In this document: one piece after another, positions 56,894 to 64,000 of the stretch | How the letters are laid out: the number at the start of each line of letters is the position of its first letter | How positions within the stretch are numbered: position 1 is the stretch's first letter | Source of the DNA: Pseudomonas fluorescens | Lineage (GTDB): Bacteria > Pseudomonadota > Gammaproteobacteria > Pseudomonadales > Pseudomonadaceae | Assembly: GCF_902498185.1 (NCBI RefSeq) | Contig: NZ_CABVIX010000001.1 | Location: forward strand, 682,001 to 746,000 | Reading direction: 5' to 3' | Length of the DNA: 64,000 bases | Position numbers and translations under genes: made by a program | Notes under the pieces: generated by a model | The model's database searches: none | What the model saw: the letters and a program-made list of their open reading frames with translations, nothing else | What the model was told of the DNA's origin: nothing

Positions 56894-57037
56894 GACCAGA
56901 CTCCCATGACTGTGATCGTCCCGCGAGCTTCGGGGCGCGGGCGAAAGCCTAATCAGCATAGTCGTCGGCTGACGCTCTGCCATGCCAGGCTGGCGGTATG
57001 CTAGCCTGCGGAAAACGGACCCAGAACGAGGATCAGG

Positions 57038-57490
57038 ATGGACAGGATTACCCCGGATCAATTCATGCAGGCTGCGATCGACGAGGCCCGCCTGGGCCTG
57101 GAGGAGGGCGGCATTCCTATCGGCTCGGTGCTGGTGCATGAGGGCCGCATCATCGGCCGTGGGCATAACCGGCGGGTGCAGTCGGGCAGTGCGATTCTTC
57201 ACGGCGAGATGGACGCGCTGGAAAACGCAGGCCGGCAGCCTGCCAGTGTCTATCAGGCGGCCACGCTCTACACCACCTTGTCTCCCTGTCCGATGTGCAG
57301 CGGCGCGATCCTGCTGTATGGAATCGGCAAGGTGGTGGTGGGTGAAAACCAGACCTTCCTCGGTGAAGAAGCGCTGCTGAAATCGCGGGGCGTGGAGGTC
57401 ACGGTGGTGCAATCGCACGACTGCCAGGCACTCATGCAGGACTTCATCGCGGCCCAGCCGCAGTTGTGGAATGAAGACATCGGCCGCTAG
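57038..57490 (+). CDS. Cytosine deaminase, yeast Fcy1 type
   Basis: 150 residues. The zinc site is H55 and E57 in ILHGEMDALENAG plus C84 and C87 in LSPCPMCSGAI. The spacing equals that of yeast cytosine deaminase (H62, E64, C91, C94). The N-terminal EEGGIPIGSVLVHEG, the GRGHN strand and the C-terminal WNEDIGR also resemble Fcy1 rather than TadA. It should deaminate cytosine, and possibly related pyrimidines or isoguanine-like bases. The longer CodA-type enzyme is unrelated. Confidence 0.85.
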   Translation: MDRITPDQFMQAAIDEARLGLEEGGIPIGSVLVHEGRIIGRGHNRRVQSGSAILHGEMDALENAGRQPASVYQAATLYTTLSPCPMCSGAILLYGIGKVVVGENQTFLGEEALLKSRGVEVTVVQSHDCQALMQDFIAAQPQLWNEDIGR

Positions 57491-57501
57491 CGAGGGGGCG
57501 T

Positions 57502-59142
57502 TCAGCTTGGCTTGGCCTCAGGGGTTCGCGGACTGCCAATGATCCGCGCAACCGTCTCCTGCAGCAGACTGAGTTCGAACGGTTTGCAGATAAGTTGCAT
57601 ACCTGGGTCGAGAAAGCCGGTACGTGCCATGGCGGTCTCTGCGAAGCCGGTGATGAACAGGATCTGCAGGTTGGGCCGCAGTTTGCGCGCGATCTCTGCC
57701 AGTTGCCGGCCGTTCATCCCCGGCAGGCCGACGTCGCTGATCAGCAGCGCGACCGGCCGCGTGGAGCGCAGCGTGGGCAACGCCTCGCTGGCATCGCTCG
57801 CCAATGAGCACTGGTAGCCTTCTTCGCTCAGCGCCTGGTAGACGATCTGCCGGACTTCGGGATCATCCTCTACGATCAGCACCTCCCGGCTTGCCGAAGG
57901 ATTGACGATCCTGGCAGCCACGCTGGGACGCGGAGCATCGCCATGAAAACGCGGCAGATAAAGATCCACGCGAGTGCCGCGGCCTATCTCGCTGTGCAAG
58001 ATCACATGGCCGCGTGACTGCTTGCTGAACCCATAGACCATGGACAGGCCCATGCCGATGCCCTGTCCGACCGGCTTGGTGGTGAAAAACGGCTCGAACG
58101 CGCGATCGAGCGTGCTTTGCGACATGCCCTGGCCGTCATCGGTGATGCTCAGGCGCAGGTATTCCCCGCTGGGCAGGCTGTGATCGGCGAAGGTGTCATG
58201 ATCGATGTGCTGATTGCTCGCGGTGATCTGCAGATGGCCGCCGTTAGGCATCGCCTCGCAAGCGTTGTGCAAGAGGTTGTCCAGTGCAACCTGCAACTGC
58301 GGGCCGTCGGCTTCGACATACCAGAGGCCGGGTTCCATCTGAACGTCCAGACTGACAGGGGTGTCGGGGGTTTCGGTCAGTTTCTGGCTCAGCAACACTG
58401 CATTGAGGTCGATCGCCTCGCTCGCCAGGGACTGGCGACTGGAGAAGGCCAGCAGACGATGGGTCAGCCGCGCGGCGCGGCCCACGGCATCCCTGCCCAG
58501 ACCCAACAGCGGTTGCAGACCCTCGGTCTGACCGCGATCCAGGCGCTTGCCGATCAATTCGAGGCTGCCACCGATGCTGGTGAGCAGGTTGTTGAAATCA
58601 TGTGCAACGCCGCCGGCCAGTTGGCCGATGGCCTCCATCTTGCGCGTTTGATGCAGTGCCTGGGCTTCGGCCTTCAGGCGTTGGTTTTGCTCGTGCAGCA
58701 ACGCCTGCAGACGTGCTTCCTGGTCGCGAGCCTGATACTGGCGACGCCGAGCGCGCAACGCACTTTCGGCCAGGTGCACCAGTTGCCCGGGATCGAGGGG
58801 GGAGTGCAGGCGGAACAGATTGCCCAAGGCCTCGACGCAAGACCGGTCATCATTGGCAGGCGCGGCAGGTGGCGCCGGCCCCAGGAGCAATACCGGAACA
58901 TCCGACCATTGCGGCTGCTGTTGAATGAATCGATGAACAGGGGTCTGACCGTTCGCGGGAAGAGATTCATGGGCGATGATTGCGACACCAACGCCTTCTG
59001 CCAGCAATTGCTCGAAGTGGAGAATGTCAGTCGCGTGAAGGCTCCCGATGCCTGCGCTCAGCAAATGCCGAGAGGTCTCGCCTCCCAGGGTTGCTGGTGC
59101 AAGGATCAGGGCGCGTTCGTCCAGCGACAACGAAACGGCCAA
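57502..59142 (-). CDS. Hybrid histidine kinase with N-terminal pseudo-receiver and C-terminal receiver
   Basis: About 546 residues if started at TTG 59142, which has AGGAG 8 bases upstream. An N-terminal receiver-like domain (about 1-120: LILAPATLGG, VPVLLLGPAP) lacks a clear phosphorylation Asp. The H-box is GGVAHDFNNLL with H181. The ATP site has LLHNACEAM, ITDDGQGM and GIGMGLSMVYGF, and the C-terminal receiver has EDDPEVRQI, LLISDVGLPGMNG and LICKPF. It is probably cytosolic, since no membrane helix is visible. The partner regulator is not adjacent. Confidence 0.88.
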   Translation of the reverse strand: MAVSLSLDERALILAPATLGGETSRHLLSAGIGSLHATDILHFEQLLAEGVGVAIIAHESLPANGQTPVHRFIQQQPQWSDVPVLLLGPAPPAAPANDDRSCVEALGNLFRLHSPLDPGQLVHLAESALRARRRQYQARDQEARLQALLHEQNQRLKAEAQALHQTRKMEAIGQLAGGVAHDFNNLLTSIGGSLELIGKRLDRGQTEGLQPLLGLGRDAVGRAARLTHRLLAFSSRQSLASEAIDLNAVLLSQKLTETPDTPVSLDVQMEPGLWYVEADGPQLQVALDNLLHNACEAMPNGGHLQITASNQHIDHDTFADHSLPSGEYLRLSITDDGQGMSQSTLDRAFEPFFTTKPVGQGIGMGLSMVYGFSKQSRGHVILHSEIGRGTRVDLYLPRFHGDAPRPSVAARIVNPSASREVLIVEDDPEVRQIVYQALSEEGYQCSLASDASEALPTLRSTRPVALLISDVGLPGMNGRQLAEIARKLRPNLQILFITGFAETAMARTGFLDPGMQLICKPFELSLLQETVARIIGSPRTPEAKPS

Positions 59143-59251
59143 GGTGAATCTCCTGTGATCATGGGCACGCCATAGGCACGTGCCTTTGCTACTGCCATGA
59201 TCTCTGGACCACACGCCGAACGCTGCGGTTCAACCCCGTTTTCCGGAGGCG

Positions 59252-60307
59252 CTAAAGGCCCTGCTGGACCAGCGGATCATCCGGGTTTTGCTGCTCAAGC
59301 TGGGCCAGCAGCACCTGGACATTCTGCAACTGCCCGGTCTCCTTCGAGTACTCGATCAGCAAGACCCGCGCCTGACGGTTGGCCGGTTGCTGGCTGAGCA
59401 CGGTTTCGAGTTGGCGCTGCGCAGCATCGAGTTGGTCCAGGCCATGCAAGGCGATCGCCAGCGCTTGCCGGTAGGCGGTATTGTCCGGCTCCAGCTCGGC
59501 CGCGCGGGAGAACGCCAGCAGGGCGTATTCATCCTGGTCATGGCGGGTCAGCCACAGACCCAGCTCATGTTGCAGAAAGGCGGAATCAGGCTGCAGTGCC
59601 AATGCCTTGGCCAGTACCTGGCGCGAGGCATCATGGTGTCCCTGGCGCTCCAGCAGCAGCACCTGGGTAGCCAGGGCGTCCAGGCTGTCAGGCGCTGTGC
59701 GCAGGCTTTGCTGCAAGGCCGCCGCCGCCTGTTCGAAGTCATCATCGTGCAGGTACAGCCTCGCCAGGTGCAATTGCGCGGCGGCGTCGTCCGGCTGGAT
59801 TTGCAGCGCCTGGCGGTATTGCTCCAGCGCGGTCTGCAACGTCCCTATATAGAGGCCGATGTCATCCGGCCCCAGGCCCAGCAAGGCATCGACCCCGGCA
59901 AAGCGTACGCCCTGATCCTGATCCTCGAGCATCGGTCCCAGTACCAGGCTGCGCTGCGCCTCGGGCAGCATGCGTGCGATGCAGGCGATGGCTGCGCGGC
60001 GCACCATCGGGTCTTCATGCTTGAGGTCCTGACTCGCCAGCTTCAGCGCGGAGGGTGAGGGGTAATTGGGCAGTTCCGCGTAGAGCGCCGCGCGGCGAAT
60101 CGGCGTCAGGTCGGAGCGTTGCAGTTGCTGGTACAACACCCTCGCCGCACCGGGCAAGCCGTCATGAGCCTGGCGCAGCGCCTTGCTGTAGCTGTAGCTC
60201 GGCACAGTCGATGGGGCGGGACTGTTGTCGTCGCGCAGATAGCCGAACACGCAAAGCCCCACGATCAGCGACAGCAAGGCGATCAGGTAGAGGCGGCGTT
60301 TAGGCAT
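59252..60307 (-). CDS. Membrane-anchored HEAT/TPR repeat protein
   Basis: 351 residues. An N-terminal membrane anchor (LYLIALLSLIVGLCVFGYL) precedes a HEAT-like region at about 60-150 (PMVRRAAIACIARMLPEAQRSLVL, GVRFAGVDALLGLGPDD). At least five TPR units follow at about 155-345 (ALEQYRQALQIQPDDAAAQLHLARLYL, ALLAFSRAAELEPDNTAYRQALAIAL). Such proteins often serve as periplasmic scaffolds, for example with c-type cytochrome systems, but nothing in the neighbourhood supports a specific partner. Confidence 0.82.
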   Translation of the reverse strand: MPKRRLYLIALLSLIVGLCVFGYLRDDNSPAPSTVPSYSYSKALRQAHDGLPGAARVLYQQLQRSDLTPIRRAALYAELPNYPSPSALKLASQDLKHEDPMVRRAAIACIARMLPEAQRSLVLGPMLEDQDQGVRFAGVDALLGLGPDDIGLYIGTLQTALEQYRQALQIQPDDAAAQLHLARLYLHDDDFEQAAAALQQSLRTAPDSLDALATQVLLLERQGHHDASRQVLAKALALQPDSAFLQHELGLWLTRHDQDEYALLAFSRAAELEPDNTAYRQALAIALHGLDQLDAAQRQLETVLSQQPANRQARVLLIEYSKETGQLQNVQVLLAQLEQQNPDDPLVQQGL

Positions 60308-60812
60308 GAGGGCTTCCGCGCAGGAGGGAAGGCAAGAGCTTGGGACAGGTGGGGGGTTAAAAGCAAATGGTGAAGCAGGTTGGAGTTCGAGCGCAAAGCG
60401 TGCGGGCAGTCAGCGGGCTGTCCCGAGGCGGAGCACCGCTGAGAAAATGTGAACTGGGTCACAATAACGAACTGTCTCCGTAAAAACCTCATGTGCAGTT
60501 GCATTGAGGCGCGCTTTTTCCAAACTCCTTTTCCTACAAGATTCCCGGACGGTTCACTCCTGAATAAAGGATCCAGCATGCTTGCAAATTAAAGAGCAAG
60601 CTTAAAGCAGGTTGAAACGGAAAATTCCTACGTTAAAAAAAGAAAGTGTCGAAAGAGCGGTCCGAAGAAAATTCTGTAAATCCTCTGCTTGAATAAACAT
60701 ACGGATAAACGAAGGGTAGTAGAGCAGTGCTCTTGATGTTTGACGCACAGGATATTAGAAACTAAAACTCTAACACCCCAATCAAGGGGGCTTTCAACAG
60801 AAGGAAATTATT
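60308..60812. other. AT-rich intergenic stretch without a supported gene
   Basis: About 500 bp of markedly lower GC than the surrounding genes, with no long frame on either strand. It contains a CRP/Vfr-type site (60448-60463) and a short CCCC-AATCAA-GGGG hairpin followed by GCTTT near 60780. Small ORFs follow from 60813 on. The composition suggests a horizontally acquired or relaxed segment. Confidence 0.6.
60448..60463. promoter_or_regulatory. CRP/Vfr-type binding site
   Basis: TGTGAACTGGGTCACA is a perfect TGTGA-N6-TCACA palindrome, flanked by AAAA and ATAA. It lies 141 bp before the HEAT/TPR gene start and about 365 bp before the first small ORF to the right, so either side could be controlled. 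Confidence 0.6.
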
Positions 60813-60899
60813 GTGGATACACACTATGGCGATACTGTGCTTGAGCTTTCGCTGCAGGGTGGCGCTGGGTGCAGTGGGTCAACGGCGGCTTGGCGATAA
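60813..60899 (+). CDS. Possible 28-residue peptide with double-glycine-like leader
   Basis: A GTG at 60813 with AAGGA 7 bases upstream opens a 28-codon frame (MDTHYGDTVLELSLQGG, then AGCSGSTAAWR) ending at TAA. The leader VLELSLQGG loosely resembles double-glycine leader peptides, and the remainder is small and carries one Cys. No dedicated protease or modification enzyme is adjacent. This is a weak candidate, listed because the ribosome site is good. Confidence 0.3.
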   Translation: MDTHYGDTVLELSLQGGAGCSGSTAAWR

Positions 60900-60944
60900 T
60901 GCTCTGACTGATGACGCATCAAAAAACTAACCAGGAGGGTGCTC

Positions 60945-60977
60945 GTGAAAATTATTTGCAAGCACCCTATAAGGTAA
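60945..60977 (+). CDS. Possible 10-residue leader peptide ORF
   Basis: A GTG at 60945 has a perfect AGGAGG 6 bases upstream and encodes only VKIICKHPIR before TAA. The stop is 5 bases before the ATG at 60983 in another frame. This is a plausible translational-coupling leader for the next ORF. Confidence 0.35.
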   Translation: MKIICKHPIR

Positions 60978-60982
60978 ACGTC

Positions 60983-61186
60983 ATGAGAAAAATAAAAGTA
61001 TGCAATTATGAAATCTTGAATTTTGAAGAAGAGCCCTTGGTGCACACATCAGTAGGGCTTGCCAGGATTACAAGTCCGGGGGTTTTCAGCATATTAAGAA
61101 AGATGTTCAAAATAAAAGCCAAGAAATACCGCGATTTTCACACTGTCACTTCTGACGCTGAACGCGGACCTCTTCCTTCTGGATGA
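60983..61186 (+). CDS. Small hypothetical protein (67 residues)
   Basis: The ATG at 60983 opens MRKIKVCNYEILNFEEEPLV, with a central VGLARITSPGVFSILRKMFK and a basic, then acidic tail. Codon use is AT-rich, unlike the neighbours. An in-frame upstream ATG at 60911 would give 91 residues. It is preceded by the leader ORF at 60945. No known family is recognised. Confidence 0.45.
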   Translation: MRKIKVCNYEILNFEEEPLVHTSVGLARITSPGVFSILRKMFKIKAKKYRDFHTVTSDAERGPLPSG

Positions 61187-61305
61187 ATCCACGCCGGTGT
61201 TGACCCGGAATTCCGGTACCACCTATGGCTCAACGCGTTCAGCCGGCAACCCTTTCGGCTTGCCGGCTGAACGTTCGATGCAGGTAAATCGAGGTTATGC
61301 GTGCG

Positions 61306-62718
61306 CTAGCCCGCAACCGCCTCGGCCTGCCAGCCACCCCCCAGCGCTTTGTAGATCTCCACAATCCCCCGATACAGCTCGACCTCACCCAGCGCCTGGG
61401 CGTCCTCCGCGCTCAGGCGTTCGCGCTCGGCATCGAGTAACACCAGATAATCGACAGTGCCCTCGCGATACCGCACCGAGGCCAGGTCCGCCGCCTTGCG
61501 GCTGGCGTCGCTCTGGCGCATCAGCGCGAGCAGGCGTTGCTGGCGCTTGCCGTAGTCGCTGAATGCGTTGGCCGACTCTTCGAGCGCCAGCAACACTTGC
61601 TGCTCGTAGCTGGCCAGGGCGCCATCGGCATCCGCCTCGGCACCGCGCAGGCGGGCGCGGACGCTGCCGAGGTCGAAGGCGGCCCAGGTAATGCTCGGGC
61701 CGAGCGACCAGGCGTTGGCGGCGGACGAACCCAGTTGCGATCCGCGCGCTGCGGTAAAGCCCAGGAAGCCGCTGAGGCTGACCCGAGGGAACAGGTCGGC
61801 GGTGGCCACGCCGACATTGGCAGTGGCGGCGGCGAGCTGGCGTTCGGCGCTGCGGATGTCAGGCCGGCGGCGCAGCAATTCCCCCGGATCGCCAATCGGC
61901 AGGGCCTTGGCAATCGCCGGCAACTGCGATGGCGAAAGGTCGACACCCAGGCTGTCGGGCCGTTGCCCCAGCAAGGTCGCGATGCGATGACGCGCTCGCG
62001 CCTGCTCGGCCTGCAACTGCGGCACGGTGGCTTCGACCGCCGCCAGGCGAGCGTCGGCGCGGACCACGTCGAGTTCGTTGCCGACGCCTGCGTCGCGCAG
62101 GGTTTTGGTAATGCGGCGCGAGTCCTGCTGGGTCTTGAGGTTGGCCAAGGCGATCTTTTCACGCAGTTGCGCACCCCGCAGCTGGCCGTAGGCATCGACC
62201 AGCTCGGCGATCAGGCTGACCTGCAGCGCTTGCAGATCGGCCTCGGCGGCGGCTTCCTGGGCTTCGCTCGCTTCCAGCTGGCGCTGGATACGGCCGAACA
62301 GGTCGAGCTCCCAGATCATGTCCAGCCCCAGGTCATAGCGTTCGCTGTTGACCCGGCGGTCGGTCTGGCCGGGCACCTGGCCTTTGCCGATGTCGCTGCT
62401 GGCGCGGCTGGTGACGGTCGGCAAGGCATCATTGTCGACGTCCTCGCGGATCGAGCGGGCCGACTTGAGCCGGGCGAACGCTACGCGCAGGTCGCGGTTG
62501 CCGGCCAGCGAGGCCTGCACGAGCTGATTGAGCACCGGGTCGTCGAACTGACGCCACCAACTGCTCTCGAAGCGGCTGCGGTCATAGGCCTTGCTTGGCT
62601 GTCCCGTGGCGCCGATGGACGCCGGCGCGGTGTGAGGCGACTTATAGTCGGGGCCGACGGCGCAGGCGGCCAGGGCCAGTGCCAGCAAGCTTGGGGTCAA
62701 GGGTTTGAGCAGCTTCAT
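61306..62718 (-). CDS. RND efflux outer-membrane channel lipoprotein (OprN/OprM family)
   Basis: 470 residues from ATG 62718. The signal peptide ends in the lipobox LALAAC with the lipidated Cys at residue 19, then AVGPDYKSP. Two OEP repeats follow (LVQASLAGNRDLRVAFARLKSARS, and RRRPDIRSAERQLAAATANVGVATADLFPRVSLSG). This is the NodT/OprM type channel. Its start overlaps the stop of the inner-membrane RND gene as ATGA. With MexF-like RND it would form a MexEF-OprN-like drug efflux pump. Confidence 0.92.
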   Translation of the reverse strand: MKLLKPLTPSLLALALAACAVGPDYKSPHTAPASIGATGQPSKAYDRSRFESSWWRQFDDPVLNQLVQASLAGNRDLRVAFARLKSARSIREDVDNDALPTVTSRASSDIGKGQVPGQTDRRVNSERYDLGLDMIWELDLFGRIQRQLEASEAQEAAAEADLQALQVSLIAELVDAYGQLRGAQLREKIALANLKTQQDSRRITKTLRDAGVGNELDVVRADARLAAVEATVPQLQAEQARARHRIATLLGQRPDSLGVDLSPSQLPAIAKALPIGDPGELLRRRPDIRSAERQLAAATANVGVATADLFPRVSLSGFLGFTAARGSQLGSSAANAWSLGPSITWAAFDLGSVRARLRGAEADADGALASYEQQVLLALEESANAFSDYGKRQQRLLALMRQSDASRKAADLASVRYREGTVDYLVLLDAERERLSAEDAQALGEVELYRGIVEIYKALGGGWQAEAVAG

Positions 62719-64000
62719 GCGTGGGTCTCCAGCGCCAGCGCTGCGGCAGCCTTTCGGGCCTCGCGACGCTCCACGCGACGGCGGATCAGGACAAAGAACA
62801 CAGGGGTCAGGAACAGCCCGAACACCGTCACACCAATCATCCCCGAGAACACCGCGACACCCATGGCATGGCGCATTTCGGCACCGGCACCGGAGGAGAA
62901 CACCAGCGGCACCACGCCCATGATGAAGGCAATCGAGGTCATCAGGATCGGTCTCAAGCGCAGGCGGCAGGCTTCGAGCACCGCAGCCAGAGGGTCCAGC
63001 CCTTCGGCCTGCTTGTCCTTGGCGAACTCGACGATCAGGATCGCGTTCTTGCAGGCCAGCCCCACCAGTACGATCAGGCCGATCTGGGTGAAGATGTTGT
63101 TGTCGCTGCCCGTCAGGATCACCCCGGTGATGGCCGAGAGCAGGGTCATCGGCACGATCAGGATCACCGCCAGCGGCAGGCTCCAGCTTTCGTACTGCGC
63201 CGCCAGCACCAGGAAGGCCAACAGTACGCACAGCGGGAAGACGAACAGCGCGGTGTTGCCCGACAGGATCTGCTGGTAGGTCAGCTCGGTCCACTCGAAC
63301 GTCATGCCGTTGGGCAGCTCCTGGCGCAGCAGCTTCTCGATCGCCTGCTCGGCCTGGCCTGAGCTATAGCCCGGCGCGGCCGCACCATTGATCTCGGCGG
63401 TGATGAAGCCGTTGTAGTGCATGACCCGGTCAGGCCCGGACGTGTCGCTGACCTTCAGGAAGGTCGCCAGCGGGATCATCTCGCCCCGGTTGTTGCGCAC
63501 CTTGAGCTGGCCGATCTGCTCGGCATCGAGACGGAACTGCTGCTCGGCCTGGACGTTGACCTGGTAGGTGCGGCCAAAGCGGTTGAAGTCGTTGGTGTAC
63601 AGCGAGCCCAGGTAGATCTGCAGGGTGTCGAAGATGTCGTTGATCGCCACGCCGTGGGTCTTGGCCTTTTCCCGGTCGATGGCGGCATCGACCTGAGGCA
63701 CGTTGACCTGGTAGCTGGTGAACAGCCCGGCCAGCTCCGGCACGTTCTGGCTCTTGGCGATGATGTTCTGGGTTTCCTTGTACAGCGCCTCGTAGCCCAG
63801 GTTGCCGCGGTCTTCGATCTGCAGGCGGAAGCCGCCGATGGTGCCCAATCCCTGTACCGGCGGCGGAGGGAAGATGGCGATGTACGCGTCCTGGATATCC
63901 GCGAACTGCGCGTTGAGCGCGGCGGCGATGGCCTGGGCCGACTGGCTCGGGTCCTTGCGCTCGTCGAACGGCTTGAGCGGGGTGAACACGATGCCGCTGT
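62715..64000 (-). CDS. RND efflux inner-membrane transporter, C-terminal part (MexF-like)
   Basis: The frame runs off the right edge of the window, so only the C-terminal 427 or so residues are visible; the true start lies outside. Typical RND parts are the second periplasmic loop (GNLGYEALYKETQNIIAKSQNVPELAGLFTSYQVNVPQ) and the C-terminal membrane helices (GSDNNIFTQIGLIVLVGLACKNAILIVEFAKD, ILMTSIAFIMGVVPLVFSSGAGAEMRHAMG). The HAE1 pattern and FAKDKQ are closest to MexF-type pumps that export fluoroquinolones, chloramphenicol and aromatics. It is coupled to the outer-membrane gene by ATGA. Confidence 0.93.
   Translation of the reverse strand, partial: SGIVFTPLKPFDERKDPSQSAQAIAAALNAQFADIQDAYIAIFPPPPVQGLGTIGGFRLQIEDRGNLGYEALYKETQNIIAKSQNVPELAGLFTSYQVNVPQVDAAIDREKAKTHGVAINDIFDTLQIYLGSLYTNDFNRFGRTYQVNVQAEQQFRLDAEQIGQLKVRNNRGEMIPLATFLKVSDTSGPDRVMHYNGFITAEINGAAAPGYSSGQAEQAIEKLLRQELPNGMTFEWTELTYQQILSGNTALFVFPLCVLLAFLVLAAQYESWSLPLAVILIVPMTLLSAITGVILTGSDNNIFTQIGLIVLVGLACKNAILIVEFAKDKQAEGLDPLAAVLEACRLRLRPILMTSIAFIMGVVPLVFSSGAGAEMRHAMGVAVFSGMIGVTVFGLFLTPVFFVLIRRRVERREARKAAAALALETHA

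Overview
The window reads as a chromosomal segment of a fluorescent pseudomonad of the Pseudomonas putida group. The evidence is high-GC coding sequence, P. putida-style REP palindromes, a lexA2-imuA-imuB-dnaE2 mutagenesis cassette with a LexA2-type operator, a giant manganese-oxidase-type multicopper oxidase, a PvdS-like promoter in front of an mbtH-like gene, and a MexF/OprN-like efflux system. No rRNA, tRNA, CRISPR array or prophage was seen.

Layout. 1-4.5 kb: end of a zinc alcohol dehydrogenase, a SotB-like efflux protein, an AraC regulator with a LysE exporter, DUF2784, YebC. 4.6-8.6 kb: a PotABCD-type ABC importer. 8.9-16.8 kb: a 1930-residue multicopper oxidase behind a good sigma54 promoter, followed by a beta-propeller protein. 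16.8-27.4 kb: a catabolic gene set made of a RibBA-type protein, DUF1330, Nudix, a GntR/FCD regulator, a carboxymuconolactone-decarboxylase-family protein, two paralogous flavin reductases, an aldehyde dehydrogenase, an alpha/beta hydrolase, a DUF1185 protein, a luciferase-like monooxygenase and an NCS1 permease. 27.6-29.4 kb: a lone TnpB (IS1341-type) element with an SOS box, and a decayed gene. 29.4-37.6 kb: housekeeping genes (GNAT, 5'-nucleotidase, SH3 protein, PpnN) and an iron-starvation-type MbtH/thioesterase pair. 37.7-43.4 kb: the SOS mutasome. 43.5-46.7 kb: aldo/keto reductase, LysR and a 3-oxoacid CoA-transferase. 47.3-56 kb: TonB receptor, TerC-CBS protein, RarD, a CSS-EAL phosphodiesterase, HPPD and an orphan CSS sensor. 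56-64 kb: DJ-1/PfpI protein, a yeast-type cytosine deaminase, a hybrid histidine kinase, a HEAT/TPR protein, an AT-rich stretch with tiny ORFs, and an RND efflux pump cut by the window edge.

The most interesting system is the catabolic set. Five near-identical operator-like sites (core GGTATACCATAATA, or GGAATACCATAATA) lie before the ABC importer, between ribBA and DUF1330, before the DUF1185 operon, before the flavin reductase/monooxygenase operon, and before the permease. A GntR/FCD repressor encoded in the middle is the obvious candidate ligand sensor. The enzyme content (two-component FMNH2 monooxygenase, ring-product hydrolase, aldehyde dehydrogenase, extra flavin biosynthesis, heterocycle-type permease) parallels oxidative N-heterocycle ring-opening routes such as Rut (uracil) and Tgn (trigonelline), but the combination matches neither. 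The multicopper oxidase pair sits inside this regulon and looks like a separate module under sigma54 control.
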